64,000 nucleotides of DNA from Rhizophagus clarus (Eukaryota > Glomeromycota > Glomeromycetes > Glomerales > Glomeraceae). The stretch spans positions 620,001 through 684,000 of the forward strand of contig BLAL01000196.1 of assembly GCA_015698045.1 (NCBI GenBank), given 5' to 3'. The notes under the pieces are model-generated. The model saw only the letters and a program-made list of their open reading frames with translations, was not told where the DNA came from and ran no database searches. Positions 13,701 to 26,612 of this stretch are shown here, piece after piece. The translations under genes and the position numbers were made by a program. Within the stretch, counting starts at the first letter, position 1. Every line of letters starts with the position of its first letter.

Positions 13701-16358
13701 TTATAATGTACAAAAAAGTTATTTAAAGTCCAATATTTGTGTATAATTGAAATGACGTCAGAGTATGGACAAAAACTGTTTTTTGCCTCTGTGGCTCTAT
13801 ACGAATTAGAATCATAAATACAGTGGGGAAAAAATCATTATTCAATCATTCAATTTAAAATTACATTAGTACAGGCTGTTGTGTCTTTATAAATTGAATA
13901 AACATTTTTGAAAAAATAAATGAGATTTACACGTTAGTTTGAGATTGCTAAATATCATATGAATGCCACGTAATTTTTATAATATCGTTTCGAATCATAT
14001 GATACCGGATAAATTAACCAAGGAATTTTTTTATTTATCAGCAACTGAGCTTTCTTTTTATAATAACATAAAATCTCCAGAAAATACGTTTTAACTGCTG
14101 ATATCCCACTAGTTGAAAAGTTAAAGATTTAAAGGGTATTCTTTAAAGTGAAGGGTTCAAATTTTGGAAACTTTATTAAGAAATATTATTTTAAATGGTT
14201 ATATATACAGAAAGTCAATATGTGAAAAAGTACTGTATAACGAATAAACAGTTAAGAAATTTGACTTATAGTGTTTATTCGTCTCAGAAATGTCCAGAAA
14301 CCATATGTCCGAAAGCGTGGAATATTTATATGGAATATTATAATGTATCGTTAAAAAATGATTCTGTTTAGTGAATTATATATTGTTAACATTTTTTATA
14401 CTCATGTTATCTTGAGCTTCCATTTTTTCTTATATATCACCATAGTTAAATTGAGGATAACATGAAGCGTAAATTTTGTGACGGTATATCTTATTTGCTA
14501 AGGGAAAATACTGGAACTTGCAATACAACTGCTTTAATTTCTTTAAAAAAATGTTGATTATAATTTTCCAAAATGATAAGAAATCATAGATACTACTTAA
14601 TTAATCTATGAAAGGTTATTAAAAATAGGTTTTCTCCGTTGAATGTCTCAAAATGTAAAAAAAAGATAACTCTAAGTTATGAAGTATCTTTCCAATTGTT
14701 ATAATACATGACGCAATCCGCTCAAAGATGATAATGGCCAATTGCCAGCAACCTTTTACACTGCAATGAGTTCCTTTATAATAGTAACCTTTTATTAGTA
14801 AGAATAATTTAATTTTGTGATCACTAGAATATGGTGATGTTAGTGTTATAATGATAAATGTTTGAATGTTTGATGATGTTTTTAAAATCTTTCGATAATT
14901 AAGTAATAGCCAATAAAATTAGAATCAAATGGAATTAATGTTGGAATTAGTCCACATTCAAATATGAAGATAAGATGCCAGCTTAATACGTGATCAGAGG
15001 CACTAGCAAAAATTTTTCATTAAGTCATTTTCTTTCTAACTTTTTAACTTTTAATAAACTTCATAATACAAAGTATTTAAAGTTTATGATTCAGTGAGTA
15101 ATTTATATTAAAGTTTTAAGATTCCTATTTCAATTCCAATCGATTTTACAATTGTTTAAAATAGTTTTTGGTATTGTAAAATATATCGATTAGAATGAGA
15201 AGATTTTTTTTTTATAAACTGTTGCATTTTTTTTTATAATGGCTTATTCTAATTTAAAATTTTTATTTTTTTGAGAGAACAATCATTTAAAGGAATTTTT
15301 TTTAAATACATATTCATAAGTTTGTACTTTGCAATATTTAAAAATGTTAGTGTATTAATATTAGAAGAAGGAGATTATTCTTTTTTTAACCGAAGTTTTT
15401 TACTTTTCGTAATAATCTAATGAGAAAATTTTAATTTTTATATAGAGTAAACTATTGTTTTTCCTTAATAAATGTCAATGTGAGATAAATTTACATTACT
15501 ACAGTACTTATTGATTTGTATTTGAATAAGTTTCACAAATCATCTGATCACACTGATTCAAAAACCCAAAATACTGTATATATATTTTCGATTTAATATC
15601 TGCTTGTATTATTTCTTTTATCAGAAAAGTTAACTTCTTAAATCATCATGATATTGTTTAATTATTATTGCTTACTTAAAAAGAAACATTGCAATACTTA
15701 AAATTTTCTATTATTGTCACTTCTAGCGATTAGATTTATATTTTGCTTTTCTAATTTAACGAAAATATGTAAGAATCAGTTGATGAATTTTAACGCACCT
15801 TTGAAAGGGTATTATGAAAATCTCATGATGAACGAGTGACATGTGATAATTGATGCGAGCTGGAAGTGTTATCACATGATTATATGTTACATGCCGGCCG
15901 ATCCTACACTAACACCATTCATGAAGCAAAAATATTGTCAAATTTCCCATATAATTAATTATTTTTTTTTTTTTTTTTTTTTTGACGCAAAATAATATCT
16001 ACATTTAGAGCATGGATTCGTTATCTATTCGACAGTTCGAGTGTTCAATAAAAATATATACTACAAATAAATGTTTGAAACAAAAAATTTATCGTAAATA
16101 TTCTTTGTAAAATTAAATTTTAAGTAGGGTTTCAACCGCTCAAAAAATTATGAGATATATATGAACCTCGCCAATCACGTGATTATGACGGTTAAATCTC
16201 ACATCTAATATGAAGCCATGTGAACATGCGTATCATCCATCCAATTACGCCACCATTTTTTTTTTTTAAAAAAAAAATACGATATATATATATAAATAAC
16301 TTCAAATAAAATATATCCTAAAGTTTAATTCTTTTCTTATTGTATTATAAAATATTAT

Positions 16359-16379
16359 TATAAATAAACCGTTTTATTC
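16359..16379 (+). promoter_or_regulatory. Shared upstream box of kinase copy 3
   Basis: TATAAATAAACCGTTTTATTC, about 154 bases before the copy-3 start, is the closest of the three boxes to a consensus. Confidence 0.35.
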
Positions 16380-16532
16380 ATCAAAAAATTTTTCGTGAAC
16401 CATAAAAATACTTCTTTTAAATCAGGCGATTAGAGACAAGATTTAAGATCGATAACGGCCTTATTTGAACATTCAGCCAGATAAATTTAATTAAACACAA
16501 ATACGATAAGGTTCGAAACACTTGTTAATATA

Positions 16533-19500
16533 ATGTCGGTAGAAGAGAATACTGAAGAAAACATCCAACTTATTGATATTTTTAAGACATTAGATTATAA
16601 TAACTTAGATTTGGAAAAAAGAAGAGCAAAATATATGAAGTTTTATGGCATTTTATATGAAAAATGTAACAATGAAATTCATGATAAATGGAATTATTGT
16701 TGTATATATTGTTATAATGAAGAAACTGATGTTATTAAAAAGGTCATATGAAATTTGGATCAAATTTCGGAATTGTTAAGACATCAGATTATAACTTAGA
16801 TTTGAAAGAAAGAAGAGCAAAATATATGAAATTTTATGGAATTTTATGTGAAAATTGTAATAATGAAATTATTAATAGGTGGAATTATTGTTGTGAATAT
16901 TGTTATAATGAAGAATCTGATGTTATTAAAAAATGTTATATGGAATTTGGTTCAAATTTTAGAATTGTGGATTACAGCTTAGATTTAGAAAAAAGAAGAA
17001 TAAGATATAAAAAATTTTGTTTTATTTTATGTGGAAAATGTAATCAAGAAATTAATAAACGTATTTATTATTGTATATGTTGTTACAAAAGAGAGATTGA
17101 TACTAATAAAAAGGTCAAATGAAATTTGGATCAAATTTCGGAATTTTTAAGTCGTCAGATTATAATTTAGATTTGGAAGAAAGAAGAGCAAACTACATAA
17201 AATTTTTTGACATTTTATGTGAAAAATGTAATAATGAAATAAATGATAAGTGGAATTTTTGTTGTACATATTGTTATAATAAAGAAACTAATCTTGTTAA
17301 GAAAAATAATATGATATATGGACTAAATTTTGGAATTGTAGATTATAACTTAAATTTAAAGAAAAGAATAATAAAATATAAGAAATTTTATCATATTTTA
17401 TGTGAAAAATGTAATCAAGAATTAATAAGTTGGATTATTATTGTAAATATTGTTACGAAAAAGAGATTGATGTTATAAAAAAAGGTCTTATGAAATACGG
17501 ATCAAATTTTGGAATTTTCAATATATTTGATCATAATTTAAATTTAAAAGAAAGAAAAGCAAAATATAAACAATATGATTATATTTTATGTGAAAAATGT
17601 AATAACAAAATAAATAGACAAAATTATAATTGTGAATATTGTCATGATAGATGTAAAGTATATTTTATTGGAAATAATAACAATTGTTGTTCATCTTATA
17701 AATTTAAGCAATTTTTAGAAAATTTTAGTAAATGGATTAGTGAAAATAAAATAGTATTTAAAGAACAAAAATTTGGAATTTCGGATTATGATTTAGATGA
17801 AGAAAATAGACAAGTAAAATACAAGGACTATGATTACATTTTAGTGAGAAGTGTAATAATAAGTATCATTCTAATTATTGTTATAATTGTTATGCAAAAA
17901 AAATAGAAAAATTAATACATAAATTACATGATTATGAAAATTTTTATTTTAAAGTATATAATAAGGAAACCAAAAAGCTAAACGAATTAAGAGAGTTGCA
18001 ATCTATTTTAATAGATTATAAAGGTTAAATTAGATAGTAATTTGGGAATATTTGAACAAATTATACAACAACTTGAAAGTATGAAATATTATATAATTAA
18101 TAAAAAAATTTTTATAAATAAGATAAGATATAATAGAGTAAATAATTGTGGTCACAAACTTCGTTCTTATTGTGATTGTTATAATGAAGAAATTAATACT
18201 AATGAAAAAAAGCGTGTGGAATTTGGAAAATGTAAGGAATGTTCTCAAATAAACGAAGATTTGAATGATTGTTTATCCTGCTATCCTAAACACTTTCAAG
18301 TGGGAATGAAGTAATTGATAAGTTAATACAAGAAAACCAACTTATAGTTAGAAGATACGGATTATTAGAATGGATCTCTTATGACAAATTAACAAATATT
18401 AAATATATTGCTGAAGGAGGTTTTGCAAAAGTATATTCGGCTATTTGGATAGGTGGATGAATTAGAAAATGGAGTCAATTTTCTAACAGTTGGAAAAGAG
18501 ATGGATCAACAACAACAGTGGCTTTAAAAGTACTGAATAATTCAAAAAATATAAGTGAAGATTTTTTAAATGAGGTATGTAAAATATAATAATAGATAAA
18601 ATAAAATTACAGTCTTATTAATATTTATTCAATACTTGTAGATAAAATTTTTTAACGAAGTTAGTGGTTATATGTGTGTAATAAAATGTTTTGGAATTAC
18701 TCAAGATCCTATTACTGACAATTATGCACTAGTATTACAATATATGGAAAATGGAGATTTACGCAAATATCTTAAACGAACCGCTAATACAGTAACATGG
18801 GATCAAAGACTAAATAAAATATATGATATTTGTCTTGCACTTAGTAATATTCATGTTCATAGATTAATTCATGAAGATCTTCACCCAGGAAATATTTCGT
18901 CGATTCTACATTTGCATATATTGGAGATTTTGGATTTTGCATGTCAGCAAATGAAATTTTACCAAATTCTACCAAAAATAATATATATAGAGTAATGCCA
19001 TATATGGCACCTGAAATATTACGTGGAAAACCACACACGTTAGCGTCTGATATATATTCGTTAGGTGTAATTATAAATGAAATAATTACAGTAATTCCTC
19101 CATTCAATAATCAACCACATGATCATTATCTCGCATTAGATATTGTCAAGGTTTACGCACAAATATTAGAGAAGAAACTCCGGATTCTTTGAAAGAATTA
19201 ATTAAAAAATGTTGGGATGCAAATCCAGAAAACAGACCAACTTCTGAAGAAATATTTCATACATTATCATATCAACTAAATGCATACAAAAGTATGCCAC
19301 TAAAAAGATTATCATATAATTTTAACACATCAACCAATATTAATTTATTATCAGGTAAAGTACATCCAAAGGCTATTTATACTAGTCGACTCCTCAATTT
19401 TCAAAATTTACCAGAACCTATAAACTGCCCAAATCAACAAGAATTTATTACTTCGAGATATATTAAGAAAATACGAACAGGTAAAAATTTTTGTTATACT

Positions 19501-19598
19501 GTATATTTAAATTAATTAGATAATAAAAAATTTACATATTATTAATAGGGCAAGTTAACACCATGTGTTCGGACTGTGTTGTCATGGATGTTGATTGA
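16533..19598 (+). pseudogene. Broken Cys-module kinase (array copy 3)
   Basis: Third tandem copy, recognisable over its whole length but disrupted. It keeps about seven DYxLxL/CxxC modules, the EWISYDKL linker, the GGF P-loop, VALK, the APE segment and the C-terminal tail; the last exon ends SDCVVMDVD at 19598. Frames shift near 16745, 17115, 17425, 17845, 18025, 18300, 18895 and 19150. Most look like single-base losses relative to copies 1 and 2, with one ~30-base deletion near 18300. There is an in-frame TGA at about 18458, where the other copies have CGA. The catalytic HKD has become HED (near 18870). Intron borders corresponding to 18575-18641 are conserved. Several breaks lie in A-runs, so some could be sequencing error. 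The TGA, the deletion and the non-homopolymer breaks together argue for a true pseudogene. Confidence 0.82.
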
Positions 19599-20160
19599 AC
19601 TCGAGTTCAACGAGTTTTATTTCATATCAGTCTCCAAATATACAATTGAGCATTATATGATAAAGTTAATATTACCATATATGATACATTTTTTATTTAT
19701 TTTTATAAAATGAAATATATTACATTATCATTTTTCATTACATCTGGTTCCGATTTTCCAGTAAGTATAATATTCAATTTATAAATTTATTTTTAAAGAA
19801 TGGTACCAAACAACCGAAATAAAATTTTAAACCAATTTAGAATTTTGTTTATTATTTTTGGTTGCCTATTTTGATTATTTAATAAATAACTATTAAATAA
19901 CTGTATTCTTTATAATAATTTGGTTTTTTAATAATATAACAAATTACTGATAATAAAAAAATTTAAGGTCAGATTATTTAAAATAACAATTTCCCTTTTA
20001 AGTTTAATTTACAAGACCCGGATACTTTACGTACTAGATGCGAAAATTTTACTCTCAATTAGTACCTCACTCCCAATTCTCGTGACTTAACCTTAATTCT
20101 GGAAAAAATTACATTTTACACCCCTTGCTTACATAATACCAAAATACCCGATATTATTCA

Positions 20161-20871
20161 AAATGGTGATTTAGCATAAATATCTTAAACTGCTAATTTT
20201 ATAACATGAGAGATCGAAGACTGAATAAAATACACGCTTGTCTTGCATTTAATAATATTCATGTTCACAAATTAATTCAAAATGGACAATATTTTATTGT
20301 GTCTGCATATTTGCATACAAACAAATACAATTCAATCAAAAGAATTTTATGGAGTAATGTCATACAGTATATTGCATCTAAAAGGTTGCGTGGAAAACAA
20401 TAACTAATTTTAGCGTATTCATTAGATGTAAATGAAACGGTTTCAGACTTTCAGTAATTCTACCATTTTATTTATATACAATCAACCACATGATCATTAT
20501 CTCTCACTGGATACTTAGTTGTCAAGATTTACGTCCAAATATTAGTGCAGAGACTCCGAAATCTTTAAAATAAAAGAATATTGGGATGCAACTCCTGGAG
20601 AAATGTTCTGCACTGTACATTATTTATTATGTCTATAACAGCTTGTATAACAATCAGAAAATTATTATTTATGTGTAATTTCTAAACAAAATTGGATTCC
20701 ACAAATAATAAGGTCAATAGTCAATATAAAAAGAGACTTTTTTTCAGGTAAAAAACGAGGATATTATATATAGGAGGGTACATGATGGAGTTACTGTGGT
20801 CTACAAAATACGGTAATTTGTCATATCATTTAAGTGCGTGCAAAATTACACCACTAAAAAATTATATATTT
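20161..20871 (+). pseudogene. Decayed kinase fragment downstream of copy 3, split by a LINE
   Basis: Collinear with the kinase exon 2: the NGD region at 20161, DRRLNKI near 20212, NNIHVHKLI near 20253, NQPHDHYL near 20479, and a CRGLRPNI...ETP region near 20520-20560. The YQLNAYKSMPLKRL region ends it at about 20825-20871. Multiple stops and indels are present. Its end coincides with the left target-site duplication of the LINE, so the retroelement landed in an already decaying kinase copy. Confidence 0.65.
20853..20871. repeat. Left target-site duplication of the LINE
   Basis: ACTAAAAAATTATATATTT, 19 bases, repeated exactly at 26594-26612. The sequence derives from the kinase relic; the intact copies read CCACTAAAAAGATTATCATA here. 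Confidence 0.8.
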
Positions 20872-23800
20872 TTTTATTTTTATTTAAGAGATAGTAGAAT
20901 GCATACATAAAAAATTATAACAAATCAATACAAAAAATGAAAAATGAAATAATAAAATAAACAAAACTACTAGAAAAATAAATCTACTTCGACAGTGGAG
21001 TGAATAATAAATAGAACTATCTAAAAGTAACCCACTACTAAAGAACCATTCCCATAGACACCCACTGCCTCTTTCACTCAATAAGGTGAACTGAGACCCG
21101 CTCTCGCAGAAGAAAAATAAACAAACCTATGAAAAATTTCTATAAGTTATAATTTTAAATCTACATGGCACGTTACGAAGTAAGATTAGTATAAAAATCA
21201 ATAATACTATAACCAAAATATATATTTTTTCTAATACTTTCTAGTGCATCAAACGAATTTTCTAAATTATCATTATTATTATTATTAGGGGATAACGATC
21301 TAAAATTTTTTAACGTTAATTTTTTCTTTTTTGTTAATCCCAATGACCGTTCGAACTCTTTTAAATAAGAGCATCGAGGAAGCCAAACTTCTGTAAATGT
21401 TTGTTCAAAAATATATTGTCGCATCTGTATTAAAATTTTAATTGAATTATCTTTGGTAATCCAAGAATTAATTGTGTGATATAACATTGACGGAATGATA
21501 CCCTTGATGAGATCAATAAAAGTAAACTCATTAATATTATAGCCTATATCCCATATATGAAGGCTATGTAATGACGAAGCGACAGGAACATTTTGGAGAT
21601 GAGAGTCACATTCTAATATCCAATATACTAATAGATCAATGGTTCTATTTTGTATTCTTAGTAAAGTATTCTTATGTTCATCACATGACCACACGTGATT
21701 GAATGTTTCATCTTCAAGACCGCAACTTGGGCACTTCCAATCGTCATAAATTTCCAAAAAGGACTTTTTCATTTGTTCGATAGTAGGTATTTCCTCAATT
21801 AATAAGTGAACCTTCTGCGCTTTAATTTTTGACGATGACATTGAAGTTTTGTTATTGTGTATATCGCAATTAAGACATTGGAAAGTAGAAGTCCAATCAA
21901 CTTCTAATTTTCGATATTTCGTATTTCTTCGTAAACTGATGAATTTTTCCAAGCCTTTATAGGTAGTAGTTGCACAGATGAATCTTCTTAGTTTATTTTC
22001 AATTGTGATTCCATTCCATTGTGAAAGGAGTTTCATTGTAGTAGCGGCTGATTTAAATAGAATATGGTTATCTTGTTCGAAGTGTGCATCCTTCATCAGC
22101 TTGTCGGCATAATTATTACCAATGCAGTCAGCATGTGCAGGTACTTTAAAAAGCTCAACAAGAAGATTCAGTTTTGTGATGATTCTAATTAAGACATTCC
22201 ATAAAAAGTTATTATTTGTCTTAAAGTATTCTCGAGCGCTCTGAGAGAATCTTGATTTTTTCAATTGTTCGAATTGCGATATGACGTTAAGCGAGTCAGT
22301 TTTAACCATGACTTTACTGTTAGGTGGAACGACAATTAAAGCTAGGGTAACAGCTAATAACTCTCCTCTATATGCAGAAGGCCATTTTTCAACTGTACAG
22401 GAAAATTCTACTTCTGGTATGTCAAATGTATTTTGTAATAGCGCGAACGAACAGCTAATACTACATTGTTCGGAACCCGGATTGATGAGTGATCCGTCAG
22501 TATAGAACTCGAAGATGTGTCTGTTAGGATTGTTGCTAATGTCCTTTGAATAATCAGTAGCTTGTTTCTGGAAGGTGATGGTTCTAATATATCAAGAATA
22601 ATATTATCCTGTTGATGCGTTGAGGTCACGTGACTGTTCGATAACAGACTTTGTGAAAGTTCAAACTTTTTCTTTGCTATATCAAAAAGATTAAAAGCAT
22701 TATAATTAATATAGTGGCTTTCTTTAATCTTTTCCTTCGTAAATTTCCTGGCCGTCAACAAGGGTACAAGATGTTGGTGTTGTGCTGTGAAAGTACAAAT
22801 AGATCCTTTGGTGGAGGTATTCGCATTACAATGAGGGATGTCGCATTGTGAAACATAAGTATGATCTATAGTGGATAAGGAGAAGTCAGAGATAAAGTGT
22901 TTGAGAACAACACTGTCATCATTGTTGAATTTGTGAACTTTTCCAAGAAGGAAGGAGTTGTGATGTGGATTATAGGTCGCGACAAGGGATCTATCTCTTT
23001 GTTCGATGTCGTATGGGTGGCTATCTTCAACATTATCAAAACGTGCCGTAAAAAGTTGTTTGATGTGATCGTGTAGATTGTAACCGTCAACAGTAATCAG
23101 CGGTTTGAGATGTTTGTACCATTTAGCTTCCTTAGTACCTTTATTATTGGTATCTTGAGGATAATAATATTTATTAACAATGTCAGCCCATAAAAGTAAG
23201 CGGGATTTATCCCCAGAAATGACCTGATCTAAGAACATAATAAAATTTTTTCGAAGTGTTGGTCTAAATTCTGAATAAAATTTGTTATTAACAACATCGG
23301 TAAGTGGTACTTTTCCTCCACCAATATTAGAAAATTCATTTCTATTAATTATATTAAAGGATATATTATTGTCTTTACAAAGTAAAGACATATTCAAAAG
23401 ATAATTATTCATCATGGAACGAGGAATTTTATCAAACAGAATTTTTTGAACTAAATTAGTTGAACTCCATAGTTGAATCTGTAATGATTTTAAGCGAATT
23501 TGAGTAACTTTTCCAAGGACACCAGTATCGTTAAGTTGGATGCAGAATTCAGTAATTTTCGCTTGAAGTTGATTTTCGTAAAGATTTCTGTATCCATATA
23601 TGTAAGGGTTGTCCAAAATTGCATTGGGAGCTGTTCGAGCGAATTTCAATTTATTCTTGAATATTCTTCTAAAGGGAATGATCAAATTTTCTGTGTCTTT
23701 TTTGGACAAGACCGTAACTTGCGACCAATATTCAATTCTAGGAATAATGATACGATTGAATATGTAAAGGATGTGTTTATCAGTAATCTTCTTCTTATAT

Positions 23801-26593
23801 ATAAGATTAGTAAGATGATCAACTTCAGTTTTGATTTTGGATATTAAATATCTGTTATCATTTTCGATATTGAAATGCACTCCCAGAATACGGGTAGGTT
23901 CGCAAGGGTGTTTGGCTTTAATGTTGATATGATCTCTTCCAAATTGAATAAGAATTTTATCATTATTATTATGAGAGTATCGATGGCGTCGTTTCTTTGC
24001 TCTCATCATGAGTTCAGATTTATCTTTGTTAATCTGAATGTCGTTAAGCCGGTAGAAAGAGTCTGCAATATACAGCATTTTTTCTAGTTTATGCTTCTCA
24101 TCAGTGATCCACTGGGTATCGTCCATATAGGCCATAACAGGAATATTTTGGTGGAAAATCTCAGTTGGTTCTTCCTGTGCTTTAGTAATATTCTTTATGC
24201 TGAAGGTGTATCCCAAGTTATGTTTGTTAATTTCAGCGAGAAGGGGGTCATAGTAAATACACCATAAGATGGGCGAAATAACTTCCCCCTGGTCGATACC
24301 CGTTAGAACGTCATAAGCAGGCGTCTTTCTATAAGCCGTAACTACTTGGTTTTGTCTGTCTTTGAAGAGTTCTAGGATCAAACTAGTATATGCTGTGGGA
24401 ATCCTGATTCTTTCCATGGCTTTCTTGAGTTAGAAGGTATTAACTCGATCATAGGCCTTACCCATATCCTGGGATAATATCCATAATTCATTGTTATTAT
24501 CAATAGCGTCTTGGAGAAGTTCATTAACGATTCTTATGGGTTCAAAAGTTGATTGTTTAGGCAAACCAGCAAATTGGTTGGCCTGTAAGACATTATGATC
24601 TTTCAAAATTGTTGTTAAACGACGGTTCAACAATGTGATAAGCGCTTTTCTTGTGGTTTCTAATAGCGTAATTGGTCGGGAATTCGATAACTCGCAGTTG
24701 AAGGGCTTTGGTTTGGTGATGGGGAAGACCGTTGCCTGTTTCCATTGTTTGGGGAGATAGCCAAATTCTATAATTTTACAAATTAAATAATATAAAATAT
24801 CGTGACAGTCATCACTTAGGTGCTTCAACATTTCATTGGAGATGCCAGAGGGACCGGCAGCTTTTCCATTTGGAGTATTTCTAATTATATCAAGCCATTC
24901 ATCTTTAGATGGTAGGTTCATTATGTCAGAATATATGTCGTCATTAACACTGTCAAGAGGTTTGTATTGTTCTTTCCAGCGCCCTTGAATAGGTTTCTTT
25001 CTGTTGACAGATCCCGCTATAGTCTGAAAGTGGTGGTTGGTTTCTCGTAACACTTCTGATTCATCTGTGATGAGGGATTCGTTACCATTATGGTCTTTCT
25101 TATAAATTTTTTCAATAGAAATATGAGCCATTTCTTTTTCAGTAATAGAGGTAATCATTTTAGCTTGGTCGTCTTTATAGTTGACGCAGCGCTTTTTGAT
25201 ACTCGATACGATTTGTTCTTGTTCCAAGATGTGAAGTTCAATCTTGAACATGTGTCTCAGGTGTTTGCGAATATCATTTAACTCCTTCAAGTACAGGGTG
25301 AAGTGAGAGTTATCATTAAAGGTAAGAAGATGATGGGCGGTAATTATCTCATATTTGTCTTTTAGTTTAGAGATCGTGACTTGAAGTCGCATCCATCTGT
25401 TGATCATTTCCAGTTTAGGGACATTTCTTAATTTCCTTATAAGGGAACAGATTTCTTGTATACGGTTGATAATGTATCTCAAATCGTAATATATTGCCAA
25501 TTTTTGTTCAGGGGAAGTCTTAATTTTGTTCTTTACTACTTCTCTATTCTTGATCTTCTCTTTAGCAGCTTTCATAATAATCTGTCTAAGACAATCCCAT
25601 ACGCTATCAATATGGCGTCTTTTTATAATCTTTCTACTTTTAAGGTCAAGTTGATCAATCCGTGCATCAAGTTCTTTCTTGAAGTTGTCCCATCTGAAGT
25701 CGTCATGATCTTCTTTGTCCATCTCGTCATATGCAAAGACAGTACGGGTAATTTTCTTTTTCTTTTTGTTCATTTTGGCAGTTTTCTGGCCAATTAGTGC
25801 AGCTGTATCAATTGACAGCGTGACAGTTTTGTGATCTGTCTTGAAGTAGTCATTCTCTATTACTGAGCAATCAAGGCATTTACTAATGGTTGGTAACGAG
25901 GCCCAAATATAATCTAACCTAGCAGGTTGTTTGTTTGGATCAGAAGGCGTATATGTAATAATATCTTCATCGTTATCATTAAATAGCGGAAGTGTGTCTA
26001 AGCAATGTTTGCCTTCGAGCATTCTGAACAAACTGTAATACCATCTGTTGTTAACAAAGGCTGATAAGTATTTTTGGTAATTGATGTTAAAGTCACCTAT
26101 TATGATAATTTCCATGTGATTCTTCATGGCATCGTCAATGGTTTTTTCAATTTCTTCGTATAAGTTTTCAATTTGTGATCTTTCTTTTTTGTTTGCATTC
26201 ACATACACTTGAATCAAACGTAGTTTTTTGTTCTGACTAAAATATAAGTCGAGGTAGATAAGACGCCCGTTCTTATCTGCAACTGCTTTATGTACGAAGA
26301 TGTTGTAGTTAGCGTGGACGATAATTCCAACGCCTTGACCTTTGCCCCCTTGTTGCGAGTAACTAAAGTAGCCATGGAAACCTAATTGTTTTTGCCATAT
26401 CTCAGCTTGACGTTTCGTAAGATTGGTTTCAGAGAAACCATAAAAGTCAATATTATGTTCACTCATTGCTTCTAAAGCATATAATAATTTTTCTTTATTC
26501 ATCGTACGAATATTAGATGATGCGATTTTTGTTATATTAGTATTCGAAAGTGATTTTTTTGTAGTTTTTTGTGTTTTTTCAGAATTGGGGGAA
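20872..26593 (-). mobile_element. 5'-truncated LINE (non-LTR retrotransposon) with RNase H
   Basis: Element of about 5.7 kb, transcribed leftward. It consists of the ORF2-type coding region (26502 down to 21173), a ~300-base 3' UTR and an A-rich tail (AAATAAAAATAAAA on the minus strand) at 20872-20886. Perfect 19-bp direct repeats flank it. No ORF1 (nucleic-acid-binding protein) is present, and the reading frame is open right to the 5' boundary, so the copy is probably 5'-truncated, as is usual for target-primed reverse transcription. ORF2 has one in-frame stop and one frameshift, so this copy is unlikely to move by itself. Domain order (endonuclease, reverse transcriptase, RNase H, zinc-finger-like C-terminus) fits RNase H-bearing LINEs of Glomeromycotina; the clade was not determined. 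Confidence 0.88.
21173..26502 (-). pseudogene. LINE ORF2: endonuclease, reverse transcriptase, RNase H (interrupted)
   Basis: Polyprotein remnant with an apurinic-type endonuclease (SETNL, GDFN, LDYIW and TDH motifs, roughly 26440-25830). The reverse transcriptase has motif A SQDMGKAYDRV, then QGEVISPIL, and motif C YMDD. The RNase H has FYTDGS, RGELLAV, VKTDS and VPAHADCIGNNYAD. A Cys/His cluster CPSCG...H...C follows near 21700, and the C-terminus is basic. The frame is broken twice. A single TAA at 24430-24432 lies just after motif A, with the same frame resuming. A frameshift at about 22590-22580 precedes the RNase H, whose first part is read in the new frame. All catalytic residues I can identify are conserved, which suggests recent inactivation. 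Confidence 0.85.
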
Positions 26594-26612
26594 ACTAAAA
26601 AATTATATATTT
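26594..26612. repeat. Right target-site duplication of the LINE
   Basis: Exact second copy of the 19-base repeat at 20853-20871. It defines the 5' boundary of the element. Confidence 0.8.

Larger units (their letters stand above)
12728..16532. other. Intergenic spacer between kinase copies 2 and 3
   Basis: AT-rich with no supportable gene. It starts with sequence homologous to the 3' flank of copy 1 and contains the kinase relic at 13380-13700. There is a 20-base poly(T) run near 15963-15983 and an AT dinucleotide run near 16285. Nothing else is recognised. Confidence 0.55.

Noticed and set aside
22281..22505. Plus-strand frames overlapping the LINE
   Set aside because: They are antisense shadows of the reverse-transcriptase/RNase H coding sequence.
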